Of a DNA stretch of 64,000 nucleotides, positions 20,602 through 33,079 are shown piece after piece (within the stretch, counting starts at the first letter, position 1; every line of letters starts with the position of its first letter). Origin of the DNA: Bathynomus jamesi (lineage: Eukaryota > Arthropoda > Malacostraca > Isopoda > Cirolanidae); NCBI GenBank assembly GCA_023014485.1, contig JAJOZX010007476.1, positions 62,001 to 126,000 on the forward strand, read 5' to 3'. Made by a program: the position numbers and the translations under genes. The notes under the pieces were generated by a model. It had not been told where the DNA came from. It searched no databases and saw only the letters and a list, made by a program, of their open reading frames with translations.

Positions 20602-21990
20602 AATCTCTGAAATAAAGGAATTCTTTGAAGATGATAAAGTCAGTCATTTGTGTGCAGGGAAATCTGATTGTGTTAGCATAAGAAATAAAGATAGTGAAAA
20701 AGAGTACAAGCAAAAACGTCTATTACTAGGAAATTTAAAAGAATTATATTCAAAATATAAAGAAAACAATGATAATAGCATTGGGTTTTCTTCCTTTTCC
20801 AATCTGAGGCCTAAATAGTATGTAATTGCTGGAGGCAAAGGAACCCACTCAGTTTGTGTTTGCACCCACCACCAGAATCCTAAACTCATGGTATCAGCAA
20901 TTGCAGAGAAAAACTTAACCTATTACACATTTATGGAAAAAAGTGTTTGTGATGTAAATTCTTCTACATGCATGTTACATGGATGTCGAGAATATCCTGG
21001 TAGCATAGGCATATTTAATTTCTTATATTCTGTACCCTCCTTGACAAGCAGAGATTCTGTCGAATATGTTCAGTGGACTAATACAAATAGATCAACATTG
21101 GAAACTCATATAGCTTCTCCAGTATGAACTCAACATCAGCAGTTCATACTTTTCAGCAACATTTAATGAAGGATATTAAACAGAAATTCCCCAACGTACA
21201 AAAAGTAATTTATTTCTCTGATAGGTGTGGAGGCCAATATAAAAACAAATATAATTTCAGCAATCTATGCTATCATGAATAGGATTTTGGTGTGAAGGCT
21301 GAGTGGAATTTATTTGCCACAAGTCATGGAAAAAATGATTGTGATGGTATTGGAGGAACTATTAAAAGAGTTGTAGCAAAGGCTAGTTTGCAACATACTG
21401 ATACTGGTCATATTCTAACACCAAGAGCTTTCTATGATTTTTGCACTGAACACTTTAATTCAATTATTTGTTTGTATGTTACAAAGGAGGAGGTTCATGT
21501 GGATAAATTCAATCTTTCTAGTAGGTTTAATGAAGCTTTACCTTTTAAAGGTACACAGGGTTTCACTTCCAGTTTGTACCAGAGTCAGAAAACCTAAGAA
21601 AAGCTTATCAGACATCTGATTCTGATAATTGTAAATTGCTTAGCATAAGTACTGGGGTTGAACCAGATAAAGACAGTCAACTAGTTGAAAAAGATGAGTA
21701 TCAAATTGGCCAGTATGTTGCCTGTAAATATGATTATAAAGTTTGGTTTGGAATTATTTTAGGCACTTCAGAAGAATATTGCGATTATAAAATCAGTTTT
21801 CTCACCTCATCAGGATCTACCACTTAGTATTATTTTCTGATGAAAGAGGATGTTTGCTGGATAAAACAAAGTGATATGATTTCTATCATGATGACACCAA
21901 ATATATCAAGCTGGGTGTTAAGATTATTTACTCCTTCAATCCAAAGCAAGTTCAAGAACTTAGTGGGAGTTTGGAACCAAAACTAGGATA
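20602..21990 (+). pseudogene. Family X gene copy B, 3' part
   Basis: Continues copy B past element S: EIKEFFEDDKVSHLCAGKSD, KRLLLGNLKELYSKYK, then GTHSVCVCTHHQNPKLM, with a TAG at 20816-20821. After SPV (21124) the frame jumps to VIYFSDRCGGQYKNKYNF (second Asp, 21220) and KAEWNLFATSHGKNDCDGIG. The stretch carrying the first Asp (GDFTENSF in copy A) is gone, a deletion of roughly 90 codons. Frameshifts near 21590 and a stop at 21828 precede the C-terminal WFGIILGTSEE and CWIKQSDMI module. The copy is inactive. Confidence 0.7.
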
Positions 21991-22093
21991 AAAATCTGTT
22001 GAAAATTAACTATATATAAGTTTAGTTATGTATAGATTATTAGCATTAAGAATTATTGCACCATGTGTAAATTGCAATGTACTGTATTAATTT

Positions 22094-23096
22094 CAGTGGT
22101 GACTCCAGCTCTTCAAGTCAACTCGGGCTCTTTTTAAATTTTCAAGTCTACATATGAGCCAACATTTAAATGCATGACAATAGCTTAAGATGATGAATAA
22201 AATAAATAAATACATACCTTGGTAAAAAAAATTATTTGAATTTTATTTACTTGAACATAAAGTCCATGCATCTTGGTTTTAAAGCAAATTCCTTTTTGCT
22301 TTCAAAATCAATACGTATTTCTTTTTCAATTGAAATCCTAGCTAGGGATGAGAGCCATTCTTGAGCCATTGTGTTTCTTAAATACGATCTAATTCGATCA
22401 AGAATGGAGAAACTTCTTTCATTTGATAATTTCTCGTTTTTCAGCGATGTTTCTCCTTCCAAATGGTTTTTCTTTTAATGATAACACTATGTCCTCCATG
22501 GGTGGGCTATACTTCTCAGAATACTTATGTTAAAAATAAATCAGATTATTTAAGAAAATCTAATAACCTCACATTGTGGCAAAAATTGAACTGCATGACT
22601 GCCCAAGACAGTTGAAGGCACACTTATCGAAACATAAAAAGTTACATTGTATCACCAGAATTAAAAATTGTGCCTCTACAAGGCTGAAGGATATAAGCCT
22701 GAGTTGAAATGTTTTTTTTCTGTATAAAAAAAATTAATAGGAGGAAAAACATATTTTATTTAATGAGAATTAGAAGGACTATTATGTAACTGTATGCAAG
22801 TAAAGCGTAATGTCTTGCGCACGAGTAAAGGATCTTGAAAGATTACATGAAAACTTAATGTGTCAATATAGTTTTTTATAGGTAGTAAGGGTATTTAAAT
22901 GCACTCAAAATTTGCTTGCGTGATGAAGGCTAGACAGAAAAATAGTAATATACTACCAGCCAAAAACCATTTTTACAATTTGTATTTGAAACTTTTTTTT
23001 AAAAACTTAAATCTATAAATACACAATTTTATCTCTCGTGCTTCTCCTTGCCCCTTGGGCTCAGCCCAAGAAGCCTGAGTGCAGGAGTCGCCACTG
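22094..23096. mobile_element. hAT element remnant with 8-bp TSD
   Basis: CAGTGGTGACTCCAG at 22094 and, on the minus strand from 23096, CAGTGGCGACTCCTG are TIRs of hAT type. ATTAATTT (22086-22093) and ATTAATTA (23097-23104) form an 8-bp TSD with one mismatch. Both match hAT biology and the hAT coding fragment inside. Confidence 0.8.
22247..22475 (-). pseudogene. hAT C-terminal dimerisation fragment
   Basis: The minus-strand frame reads LSNERSFSILDRIRSYLRNT, then MAQEWLSSLARISIEKEI. This is the hAT dimerisation block in the form found in ZMYM1/ZNF862-like arthropod and vertebrate relatives (ERSFSxLxRIKxYLRxTM). Only the last about 70 codons are left inside a 1-kb element; the catalytic core is deleted. 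It could not be autonomous. Confidence 0.75.
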
Positions 23097-23149
23097 ATTA
23101 ATTACCTAACAGCTTACATGAATTTGTAAAAATTAGTGTTTTAAGTAAA

Positions 23150-26100
23150 AGTAACCATTTTGAAATCTGTAAATACCTATTTTATATGCAAATACATGTA
23201 TATTTATTTTCATATATTGATAGAAAAAGGTTGAAACTCATTTTTGTATGTATGAAAATTTTAAAAAATCTGCAATTTAGGGGGTAGGGGCAGGACCCCT
23301 TCAAATATAATAGTGTCATAACTTTTTTTCTGTTAATTTTAGCTATTTTTTCTACTTATGGTAATTTGTTGTGTGCAATTACCTTTCATAAACACTTTAA
23401 ATCACTGTTCTATGTCAATTAGGGACTGAGTTATGGTGGTTTGAATATTTACAGGTTTCACACCCCCCCCCCCCCCCCCCCCCTAAATAAAAGGGGGAGC
23501 ATAACTTTTTGCCATAACTGATTGAGCTGATATTTGAAATTTGGTACGGTGTGACAGCTGCCCCAACTTTGTCCTACAATGCTGTTCAAAATTTTGGTGT
23601 TGCATATTGATATAAAAAATACCCACGTGCAATTTTTTGAAGATTCATGCATATTCGAGTGAGCACCAGCAATTTGAAAAATAGCGATTTTGCTTATACG
23701 GCCTACGCGCCTATATATATGAGATTACACAACCATCATAAGGGATATTAACACAAATCATTTGCCTGTCTTAATTAAAAGCTGTTATCACTAACAAAAA
23801 AGTTAATCATTCTTATTCTCTCATGGTACATTAAGGGGTTTTATCATATATTCACAAGGTATTATTTCTCTAGAGCAAGAAACCATGATTTCTGTTCAGA
23901 AACAGATGATTGTTTGCGCTGATTAGGAATGCGGAGTCTGTCATTTTCAACTACTTGAAGGACTTCTTGAAAGCGCTCCTCATCCCTGGCAACATTAAGA
24001 AAGTCATGGCAAAGTTTTACACCACGCTCTGCAGCCTCATTGACGGCCTGAAGCTTGTCCACAACCCGTTCATGTTCAGGTAGTCGTCATGATCCGCCCC
24101 ATTCACTGGTTGGACTGTGGAGAAACTGATAGGGCATGCCTAAAATGGTGAAGAACCGGCTTGAGTCAGGCCCAATTAGGTCCACCAGGGCAGTGCCACT
24201 TTCTGGGACGGGGGGAAGATATGGCTTTCCATAGCCCCTATGATTGAGCCCCTCTCTCTTAGTAACTTCAGTGCCTTCATGGCAAAGAAGGGCCTTCCTC
24301 ATCTCTTTTGTCCTTTCTTGTACTTGGGATGAGAACAAAGCCAGTGGGGCCAACTCCTCAGTTAGGTACCAAGTGTGTCTACCGAGTGCCACACGTGCTT
24401 TGTCAACTATTGTGGCGTCATATGGGCAAATTCAGCCAAGGTTTCGACCAAATTCAAGTCATTCAGTGGCGCACTTGCTGGAACGGGGCAAACAATCCAC
24501 CATGGGACATAAACAGCGACTGAACACAGGAAACCATTCTAACTTGCTGATTTGACTTTTAGTCACAACCTCGGCTTTGGGAAACTGCTCTTTGATCTGG
24601 CCTGACAAAAGAACAATCTTGAAGGTATAGAGCAGTTTAGCCATCCACCTTGCTTTGTGAAGTGCGCTGGGGTAGACTATTGTGAAGTTCACTGGCTCGG
24701 ATCCTTTAGTTACAAGCAGCAGACAAAGCTCTACCAGCTCCTTGTAGTCGCCACGTGTAAATGATTGGGCTAGAGATTCACGGAAGAAGTCAGCCATCTC
24801 CTGCTGGCGCTCCTCAAACACTCCAGGCATTGCGGGGTAGTAGTATTTCTTTTTTTCATTGTACGCCAGTTGAGAGAAATGGTTCTTGAACCTAGAAATG
24901 CAATTATTGGGATTATTGTATTTCGTACTAATCTATAATATTGTTTTAGGGGTATTAAGATTGATATGATCGATCATTTGCTTGGTGTTAGTATATCTTA
25001 TAAGTCTAATAAAAGAAATTCCACTAAATTTGTTCATTAGATAATAATATTCCTTGTTATTTTGTAAAGCTTATGACTCACCTCTGGAAAACCATTATGT
25101 TTGGACTTGAAGAGCCCTCCACTTTCAAGCAATCCCAGCAAACACCTAGGATGACTTCGCCCACATGCCTGCAACAGGCGCACCAGAATACGGCATGCTC
25201 TAATTCCTTTTGGAGGGAGACGCAAGCAGCTGTTTTTTGTCCTGAAAAAAAAATGTAATTGTAGTTTAAGGCCACCATTTCAGACACGTGCTTTTTGCAG
25301 ATTTCTGTTAAATCATTCACTGTATTTTGGTATTAATGTCGTGATAAATTCACGCTGATGTTTGAAATAGGTTTACCTGTATTGGATGAAGTTGTCAAAA
25401 ACCATACCAACGACATTCTGTTCACACTCCCAATCGACCAGAAGTTGTTTGGTTGCTGTTGATATCAAGTCTCCTTGAACCAGGCCAGCTTTTTGAGTCA
25501 AATGTGGAAGAGGTGGGACTCCAAGAAGCTTTGTGCCATTGACACCAGACACAAGAATGGGCAGGTGGTCATCAGTGCCTTTGGAATCCAGCGTGTCCAT
25601 AAGTTTACCATCCCAGTGCACCAGTACTTTGTCTGATGGTTGCCATTCATCCATGATTCTTAAACTTATTTCTGACACGATGGAAGCTCGGTATCGGTGG
25701 GCCGTCCTTGCATTTAGACTCAGCTTTGATGTATCTCCACCACATGCAGATACAAGGGAGTACACAATTGCACTCAGCTGGGTCGGCGAGATGTTTCGAA
25801 CACTGCATGAAACAAGTTCTGCCGACTTCAGAATATCATGGGGCACAAAAATTGAAACTCCCTCTTTCACTGTTCTCCGATGTTTTCTCTTTGGTTCAGC
25901 AGTGCTGGCCTCATCAATGTCATCGTCCTCATCAGAGCTAATAGGTGAATCAATATCAGCCTGTACATTCTCAGCATGATCACATTGCTCTCTCCTGTCG
26001 CTTCTCTTCTCGCATCTGCCTTTTCTGTCGCTTCTGAACCTTTTCTGTGAGTACTTTGTTTACCCCAGAGTAGGTAGCTACTCTGTCACTTAGCATGCTT

Positions 26101-26845
26101 TTCATAAAGAGTATGTCAGTATCGATGGCATCTTGTTCGGCCTGAGTTTTCCCCTTTTTCGCAGCTGCCATGTCTTTCAACACTGTGTTCTTATAAAATT
26201 TCATCGTCAGGCTCAATTCTAATTTAAACTTCATAATTCCAGGATCATCAGCCCATCTTCTATCCTCATTCTTTTTCATAAGCATCATGTAGTCTTTGTC
26301 ATAGTAAGTTTTAATCACTCGGACAATATTGTTCCTGCCTGTAATGGTCGGGGCATTCGCCTTCTGGTAATGCAAAAGCACATTGTCAATGGTGGCAGAT
26401 AAAGCCTGGTCCCAATGTATATCTCGAAGGTTTGCTAACAGACATAGTAAGACTTGCCTATTAGTTGGCAGTTTGCAGCCCTTTATTTCCTTTTCTTTTT
26501 CTTGGGGTACGGTGCCCAATAACATTCTGACATACTCATCATCTTGCCGTGTATCCATGATTAAATTCTCTATTCACATCAAATCACTGTCAAGGGAAAA
26601 GAAAAGAGCATCATTAAAATTAAATGCAATAAAATAATACGTGGAAAATTTGTTGGTCAGCGTTCCAGACCCGGAAATGAAAATTTGATAAAATGTGTTA
26701 TTTTCACACTTATTTATGAAGTTCATAAGCTGAAATAGCAATACTTGCTGGTACGACGGTCTAGCATAGACCATTCTATAAACCAAATTTAAGCAAAATC
26801 TATGAGGGTATGATTTTGACCACTGCATGATTTGTCATGTACATA
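23150..26845. mobile_element. Family Y DNA transposon, copy 2
   Basis: Non-coding ends (23150-23540 and 26750-26845) match the two halves of the deletion derivative at 13148-13690, which marks them as element ends around one leftward gene. The right end (catgatttgtcatg) abuts a LINE fragment; the left lies just inside the hAT remnant's TSD. Exact termini and TSD are not resolved. A C-run of about 20 bases at 23463-23483 replaces the gagggggg of the other copy. Confidence 0.65.
23862..26558 (-). pseudogene. Family Y transposase-like gene, copy 2, with introns
   Basis: Read on the minus strand. First segment 26558-25980 (MDTRQDDEYVRML), then a one-base shift into an acidic linker and 25870-25377, with KLSLNARTAHRYR, first Asp in VLVHWDGKLMD, second in GMVFD followed in a shifted frame by SSNTG. 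Intron 25376-25242 (gtaaac...tttcag) leads to AACVSLQKELEHAVFW, CACCRHVGEV (CxxH, E). Intron 25081-24892 (gtgagt...ttctag) leads to FKNHFSQLAYNEKKKYYYP, ARWMAKLLYTFKI and, with frame changes near 24459-24392 and 24087-24062, WYLTEELAPLALF and AAERGVKLCHDF. D, D, CxxH, E plan as in copy 1 at 5328. Role inferred as transposase; superfamily not assigned. Confidence 0.7.
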
Positions 26846-27060
26846 ACTTTTTATCACTAGATACTGATGGGATAACTCGTGGGCATAATAAGAAAATTAG
26901 AAAATGGACTTGTAGACTTGATCTACGAAAATATTTCTTCAGTCATAGAGTAGTTGATTTTTGGAATGACTTGCCATATGATGTGGTAAACAGTAGCTCA
27001 TTAGTTAATTTTAAGAAAAATTTAGACACTTTCATGAGTGAAAGACACAGTTTGTAGATT
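26830..27060 (+). pseudogene. LINE (CR1/L2-like) ORF2 C-terminal tail
   Basis: The frame reads TDGITRGHNKKIRKWTCRLD, LRKYFFSHRVVDFWNDLPYD and NFKKNLDTFMSE. This TRGH...R-x-D-x-R-K-x-F-F-S-x-R-V-V-x-x-W-N-x-L-P block is the conserved end of ORF2 in CR1/L2-type LINEs. Truncated 5' at the end of the Y element. Confidence 0.75.
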
Positions 27061-27959
27061 GTATAGTGTATATTCTTTGCTTCAGTTATATAGGCCACTA
27101 TGGTGGTAGTAAATACAGGAATATCTTAAAATTCATTGTCAATCTTTTACTACCTATAGTTTTGCAATCCATCATCCAGATTCGTTGTTTTTTTTTTAAA
27201 TTTGAAAAAAATTTGATCAAAATTGACAAAATTCAACTGTTTACCAACACAATATACATTATATTTTGCCAAAAAACTAGTAGAATTTGATTAATTAATC
27301 TGTTTAATAACATAATATAATAAAATGTTTTCTCATTGAAACATGTTATTATCTATCTCGAATTTCATCATTTCGTATTTCATCATGTTATTCCGGAATG
27401 AATTAACAATGAATTTTGAGGTATATTGTAGTTGTATATTAATTAGCTGACTTGAGTTTGACATCTTGCAAGATTTTATTATTATTAAAAATGTAGCTCA
27501 TGACTTAGATTACTTCAATAGACCAACGTGGCTTCATGTTTTCCAAATGAAATGAAATGTAATGTAAAATATTACAATACTAGATAAAAATTTTTATGGC
27601 CTATTTGTTGCCATGCATATTGTCACACTTCTGAATTGAAACTTAGCATTTTCAGAGGTAATGGGCACCATGCAAAAGTTTGTAACAGGCATTATGGTGT
27701 TCTTCCACTTTCCTGTGTTAAATTAAACTAACTGTTTTTAGGAGATTGTAGACATCGATTGACCAGGGAAGTACTCTAGGGTGAATATTAGGCAGGAGAC
27801 AGGGAGTGCTGGAACCCCCATTTCTCCTGTTACTGTCCTCCTTAACTGATCTTTTTCTGTCTCTCGTCTACCCTGTGAGCAGTACAGCATGCTCTCAAAC
27901 AAACTTATCTCCCTATTCCTCACTACACATACATGCATCTTACACTACACAACCTTTTC
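27061..27959. other. No gene seen; A+T-rich
   Basis: The first part is probably 3' untranslated LINE sequence. 27730-27959 (gtactctagggtgaatatta, ggcaggagacagggagtgct) may be the 3' region of the LINE whose tail follows, but no coding block was found. Confidence 0.35.
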
Positions 27960-28076
27960 AAAATCTATATTAAAAAAAAGAATGGCGTCACTGGCCTTTG
28001 GAGACCTTGTTTTTGGCTGTCTTCTGTGGAGGAGTCACTTTTGCGGGCACTCGCCCTTGGCCCCCTCCTTACTACA
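27960..28076 (+). mobile_element. 3' tail of a LINE, split from its poly-A by family X copy C
   Basis: cttttgcgggcactcgccct and ggccccctccttac match, in sense orientation, the 3' end of the LINE at 59200-59290 (cttttgcaggcattgctctt, ggcccctccttcc, then A-run). Here the A-rich end (attaaaagaaaaaaaaa) appears at 36448-36464, beyond the X element, with TAC duplicated. Confidence 0.55.
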
Positions 28077-28658
28077 GGATAAATCCAGGATAAATAGACA
28101 GGTAGAAGTGCTGATATAACACTAATACATCTTCAATATTCACAAAACTTGGTCTGGGGGTGTTTTTTAGTGAAAAAAATAAATTGCCAAATTTTTTTTG
28201 AAAATTGGTCATATAGGTCAAAATTTAGGGTTCAGGTCAAATTTTGGCCAAATTGTAACCTAAGAATTTTTTAAATCCCTATATCTCAGCTTCTAATTGT
28301 CATAGCTTAATAAACTGTATATGGATGGAAGCGGAATGAGCTCTAGTTTCCAAAAATGGTACTTTCATTTGGATAATTTAATAAAAATGAACTTAATTTT
28401 GAAAAACAAAAAAAAAAAAGGATTTGACATTGAAGGGATCAATTTTTTAAAATATTTTATCGAAGAAAAAATGTTGCCTGAGCAAAGATCTACCATAATC
28501 AGCAATAAAAAGTTAGCTTATAGGCCATTATATAGCTTAAAACTTAATTTTATTAATGCTGGCTTTCTTCATTTTTTATTTTTATATTTTCAGATTTTAA
28601 TAACTATATATTGAAAGATACAGGTGTACCTAATTATCTACCTAAATAACTTAAAAAA

Positions 28659-29054
28659 ATGCCAAAAAATAAGAAATTATATTGTTGTGATCCTTTAAAA
28701 AAACAAAAAAAAAGAATTTTCAATAATATTAAAAAGTTACGGAACTTATGGCTTCTGGAAATTATAGAGTTCTTCAAAAGGATCAGCTATTGTGTAGCAA
28801 TTGCTACACCTTAATAAGAAGTCAATCTGGAATATTGGAATCTGTACCAGCACCAGCAGAAGAGGCTGTACTGCTACAAGAACTGTATCCTTTATCAGCA
28901 AATGAAGAATCTTTTGAGCATAGTAGTAGCTCATCTACAAATATTTCTATGGCTCCACCTGTTTAGGAAATTTTTTGGGAAGATCCACAACATAATAAGG
29001 ATATACTTAGCAATAAAATATTACCATATTTAGATGAGAGCCCCATAAAAATGG
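28659..29054 (+). pseudogene. Family X gene copy C, first exon
   Basis: Starts MPKNKKLYCCDPLKKQKKR, parallel to copy A. A one-base shift leads to MASGNYRVLQKDQLLCSNCY with the CxxC pair, a Ser-rich stretch (HSSSSSTNIS), an in-frame TAG at 28963, then DESPIKMG and a donor (gtaaat) at 29055. The rest of the gene is missing: the exon runs into intron sequence and then the right TIR. It is a useful outgroup for the splice site used by copy A at 9601. Confidence 0.65.
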
Positions 29055-29355
29055 GTAAATATCTTTAAATAACCATATATTTATTTTATATAATTAATGA
29101 AATCTTTCAATAAACATATACCATATTTTTCGGTGTATAAGACGCACCCTTATTTTCCAGGCCTTTTTTCAGGAAAAAAATTATGACCAATTGCCTAGTT
29201 GTCAGAAAATCTCCGTAATTTTCTACCAGCGATGTTGACTTTTGTTAAAGCCCTCCATCAAAAGTATGGTGATACATTTTCTTTCACCTATACTCATTAT
29301 AAGAAAATAGTATTAAGTATGCAGGAGACTATACTATATGTTATGAAACATAAAA

Positions 29356-29825
29356 GGGTCATTCCATGTCAAGTCAGCCACCTAAAACACTTACCCCTTT
29401 CAATTTTGCTCATACTTGGCACAATAGCAGATATACATGTCAAACTTAAATTCCCAAATTATTAGAGCTGACTGACCTTTGGTTACTGAGATACAAGGTC
29501 ACAAAGTTGTGACATTTTGACCTTTTTTGCGTTAAATTACTATTTTCAAAACTGTGTAACTAAAAAACTATTAAAGCTAGAGCATTGATTTTGGTCTCAT
29601 TTTAAAGCTCTTTAGTAGCCCCTTGTTTATTGTCTCTTGTTAAATATCTCTACTGTGAAAAATAAAAAAATCCCTTCAAAAGTTGACCTTTGACCTTGAA
29701 TAAAAAAAAAATACCTTCTAAAAAATTCAATTTTTTTACATTAATACCTTGAGTCATGTACAACAAAATCCCAAGAAGCTATAAATGGCTGATAACTAGT
29801 TCAATGTATAAAAATAATGAATTCA
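29356..29825 (+). repeat. Left TIR of family X copy D
   Basis: About 470 bp, inverted match to 33080-33548. Confidence 0.8.
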
Positions 29826-30263
29826 AGCAACATTTTGAAAAAAGTCATTTTATACAAAAATTGTCAAAAAGTCATGACTTTGTGACCTTATATGTCAGTA
29901 ACCATTTTTGTCTAAGGTCAGCTCAATCTCTTACAAATACAACCCATATCTACATACTATCTGCAGCCTTCTACAAACAAGCAAATGCTTATTTTTAAAT
30001 ATTTGTTCTTTACCCACCTCACCTGTATGTTGTGCATGTATGTGATGGTTTTCAGTAGTTGACAAGATTCTTGTGGGCCACCCAATTTATTGTGATTTCT
30101 AGAAGAGAAAACAATTTTTAATGTATACCTAGATAGCTACCTAATTAACAAATACAAGTAACATATTAAAATGTACATACAATATGTATAGGTATAGTGC
30201 TCATTGATTTCCATTTATCACAACTTAAAATGTATGCAGTGTATATATAGTTACATGACCATT

Positions 30264-32686
30264 TTAATTTTGAATTCTTACCTTTCTGTGCTGTAGATCT
30301 GCCAAAGCTTTGGATGCCTTCAAAGTAACTTCTTTGCAAATCCTGTATGTTCGTCCATTAGTAGTAGATGCCTCAACTTGTGTTAGAATATCTGAATATG
30401 GTAAGATTAATTCATCTGGTCGACCAGGATACACAAATGATGGGTTTGGGCCATGAGGATGAAGGAATGTGACTTTTACTTCTCTATTCTCTGGTATCTT
30501 TTCCAGCACATATGCCACCCACCAATGGCCATCATATGCAGCAGTAACAAAACCATGTATTTTCTCCTCAGTCACAACTTCTTCCTTTTCAGTAACTTTC
30601 TCAATATTTGAATAATCTGATAATGAATAATGTTTAACCTTAAGAGAAGTCAATGAAACTGGCTGTAAATGGTGTAATTTCTGTGTACCAGCAATAGTCC
30701 TTGCAGTTGAGTGTCTTTCTTGGAGAAGTTGGCTTTCCTCTTCATGCTCTTTATTGGTTGAAAAATGACATTTTATATTTACAATATTTTCACTTGCAAA
30801 TGTATATAACTGTTCTGCAGTAAGGATCTGTTCATCATAAGGTCGTTGTAGACTAGCTTTTGCAGCTAATCTCTTAACTGTGCCTCCAACACCATCACAG
30901 GGTCCCTTTCCATGACTTGTTGCAAAAAAATTCCATTCTGCCTCAATTCCAAAATCATCTCTGTGATGGCAAAGATTCAAAAAGTTTTTGCAGTTCTTAT
31001 ACTGTCCTGCACACCCATCTGAAAAGTAAATTATTTTGTGGATGGAACCGATGGATGAATATTATCTTTTAGGAATTTTATCAGATGCTTTTGAAACAAA
31101 TGTACAGCAACTGTGTTATGGATGTTACACTCTGAAATAATAACAAAGCTAAGGTGAGCAATCTCATCTTCCTTTTTATAGTAAATAACAAATGGATGTA
31201 GAGTAGCCATCTCATTGTTCCAGTGAAAGCTCTGAACCTCATCTTGAAGAATAAAGGAATAATTTTCAGCAAAATCACACACAGCAAGGACCTCACCATC
31301 TTTCAAAGACATTTTTGTTTCACAGTAATAAGTTGCTTGCATCTTTGTCTTGAAGTCATGTATCTGGTATTCTTTCAGTTGGTTACAGAATTGGTCAATA
31401 TATTCATCTGTATTCAGTTCTACTGATTCAAGATTTGACGATCTGTATTGGTCCACTTTTTAAAATTTATGATATCAATGAAGTTGTTTGTAAATATGTC
31501 CAGTAGTCTGTTTTTTAAATCTGATGGATCTCCACATTGTTCACATTGTCTGAGGCAGCATTTCTGTGAGGCAGGATTGCATTCCATAAAGGCAACACAA
31601 TGACGTACATTCTTAATAGGTGTGTCATCATTTGCAGTTAGTTTTTCTAATTCAGCTCCTACAAACATAAGTTTGGCATTCTGATGAATTGTACAGACAC
31701 ATACTGAGTGAGTTCCTGTTGCTCCAGCAATAACACACTGCTTTGGACGCAATTCTGCAAATTTACTGAATCCCACCTTAACCAAAGGATTTCTTTCTTT
31801 GAAAATATGATAGGCTTCTTTTAAATTGCAAAGTAAAAGATGCTTTTGCAAATGTATCCTTCCTCTTTCATTGTCAATGATACTACAATAGTCTTTCTTT
31901 CCTGGCATTGTTCTACTGATGTCTTCTGAAAGATAAAATGCTTTAATAGCATCAACAGTATCCTGTTTAATTCTTTTCCCACCCTTTGGATTTGGGTCTG
32001 AAAGGACACCTTTTTCTTCAACTATTTTTTTAGCAATAGATGCTGTATGCCTTGTGTTAAATTCTGAAGCAATTTTCCTAATGCTCCAACTTTTGGGCAA
32101 TACAGTGAGGATTTTTATTTTATCACTTCTTTTAGTATTTTCATTTTTGAATTTTTCCTTGTTGATTTATTATTTCTAAACAGTCTACATCTCCAGATGG
32201 CTCCTTAAATTGTGAGTCAGAAATCTCTTTTCCTGCAACTGTTTCCATTCTCTTCTTAACTGTCTCTGTCACCTTGCTTAGTTTTTTAGCTCCATATGAC
32301 TTTTGCTCTACAAGCTTTCTCTTTTTTATGGGTGATTCACCAATTGAAACAAAAGAAGCATTCAAAGTACACATCTCATGGTTTTGCTCTGAAGTTGATG
32401 CATCACTATTGTCAACATTTTCAATTTTCTCAAGATCTTCAGGTGGTTCACTACTACAAGAAGAATCATCATTTATGTCTGAATTCAAAGTGCCTATTCC
32501 TTTCTCAGGCAAGGACTCAAGATGTTCTCTACACTGCTTACAAAGTCTGTGATGTAGTGTTAAGTGCAGATCGGGAAACTTATTTACAAGTTCCTGTGGT
32601 ACAATTCTCAAACTCTTCTTTCGACACTGACCTTTGTGACGCAGCAAAGGATCAGCACACTTCTGTTTCAGTTTTAAATGTTCCAT
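30264..32686 (-). pseudogene. Family X transposase-like gene, copy D (best preserved, intronless)
   Basis: Read on the minus strand from MEHLKLKQKCADP at 32686. N-terminal Zn-binding-like module C..H..C..C (LLRHKGQC; RLCKQCREHL), acidic/Ser linker, GESPIKKRKL, a basic helix, then in a shifted frame (32140) LPKSWSIRKIASEF and GKKDYCSI, ELRPKQCVIAGATGTHSVCV, a Cys cluster (KCCLRQCEQC), a first Asp in VCDFAENYSFILQDE, then after a one-base shift near 31031 the second in IYFSDGCAGQYKN, and EAEWNFFATSHGKGPCDGVG GTVKR. The C-terminal module reads HWWVAYVLEK, VTFLHPHGPNPSFVYPG. Unlike A and B it has no introns at the two known sites. At least two one-base shifts. Role inferred as transposase. Confidence 0.75.
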
Positions 32687-33079
32687 GTTTGTACTCTGAA
32701 ATCACAAAAGCACAAAGAAAATCCTGAAAAGAAAACAATGAACAATTAATGAATTATTAAATAAATTTTTATACATGTATTTAGTAAAAATAAATTAACT
32801 TTAACTTGAAGTCAGGAGTCAACTCTGTAAAGTTGACAGTACTTATATACTAGTTGGGCCTTTGGATCAGCGCTACTCCAGTAGATTTGGGGCTGTCGAG
32901 GGGTTTAACCCTGGTTGTCTTTTAAAAGACTTCTTTTGGCACAGGTCACAAAAAGGTTTTTGAACTAATAATGTTAAGTTGAATTAAGTCTTCACTGACA
33001 CTATATCAGAACAGAACTTTTAAATAAATGAACTGACAAAAAAAATATAAAATTGAAGAATTATGCCAACTTCATTTAT

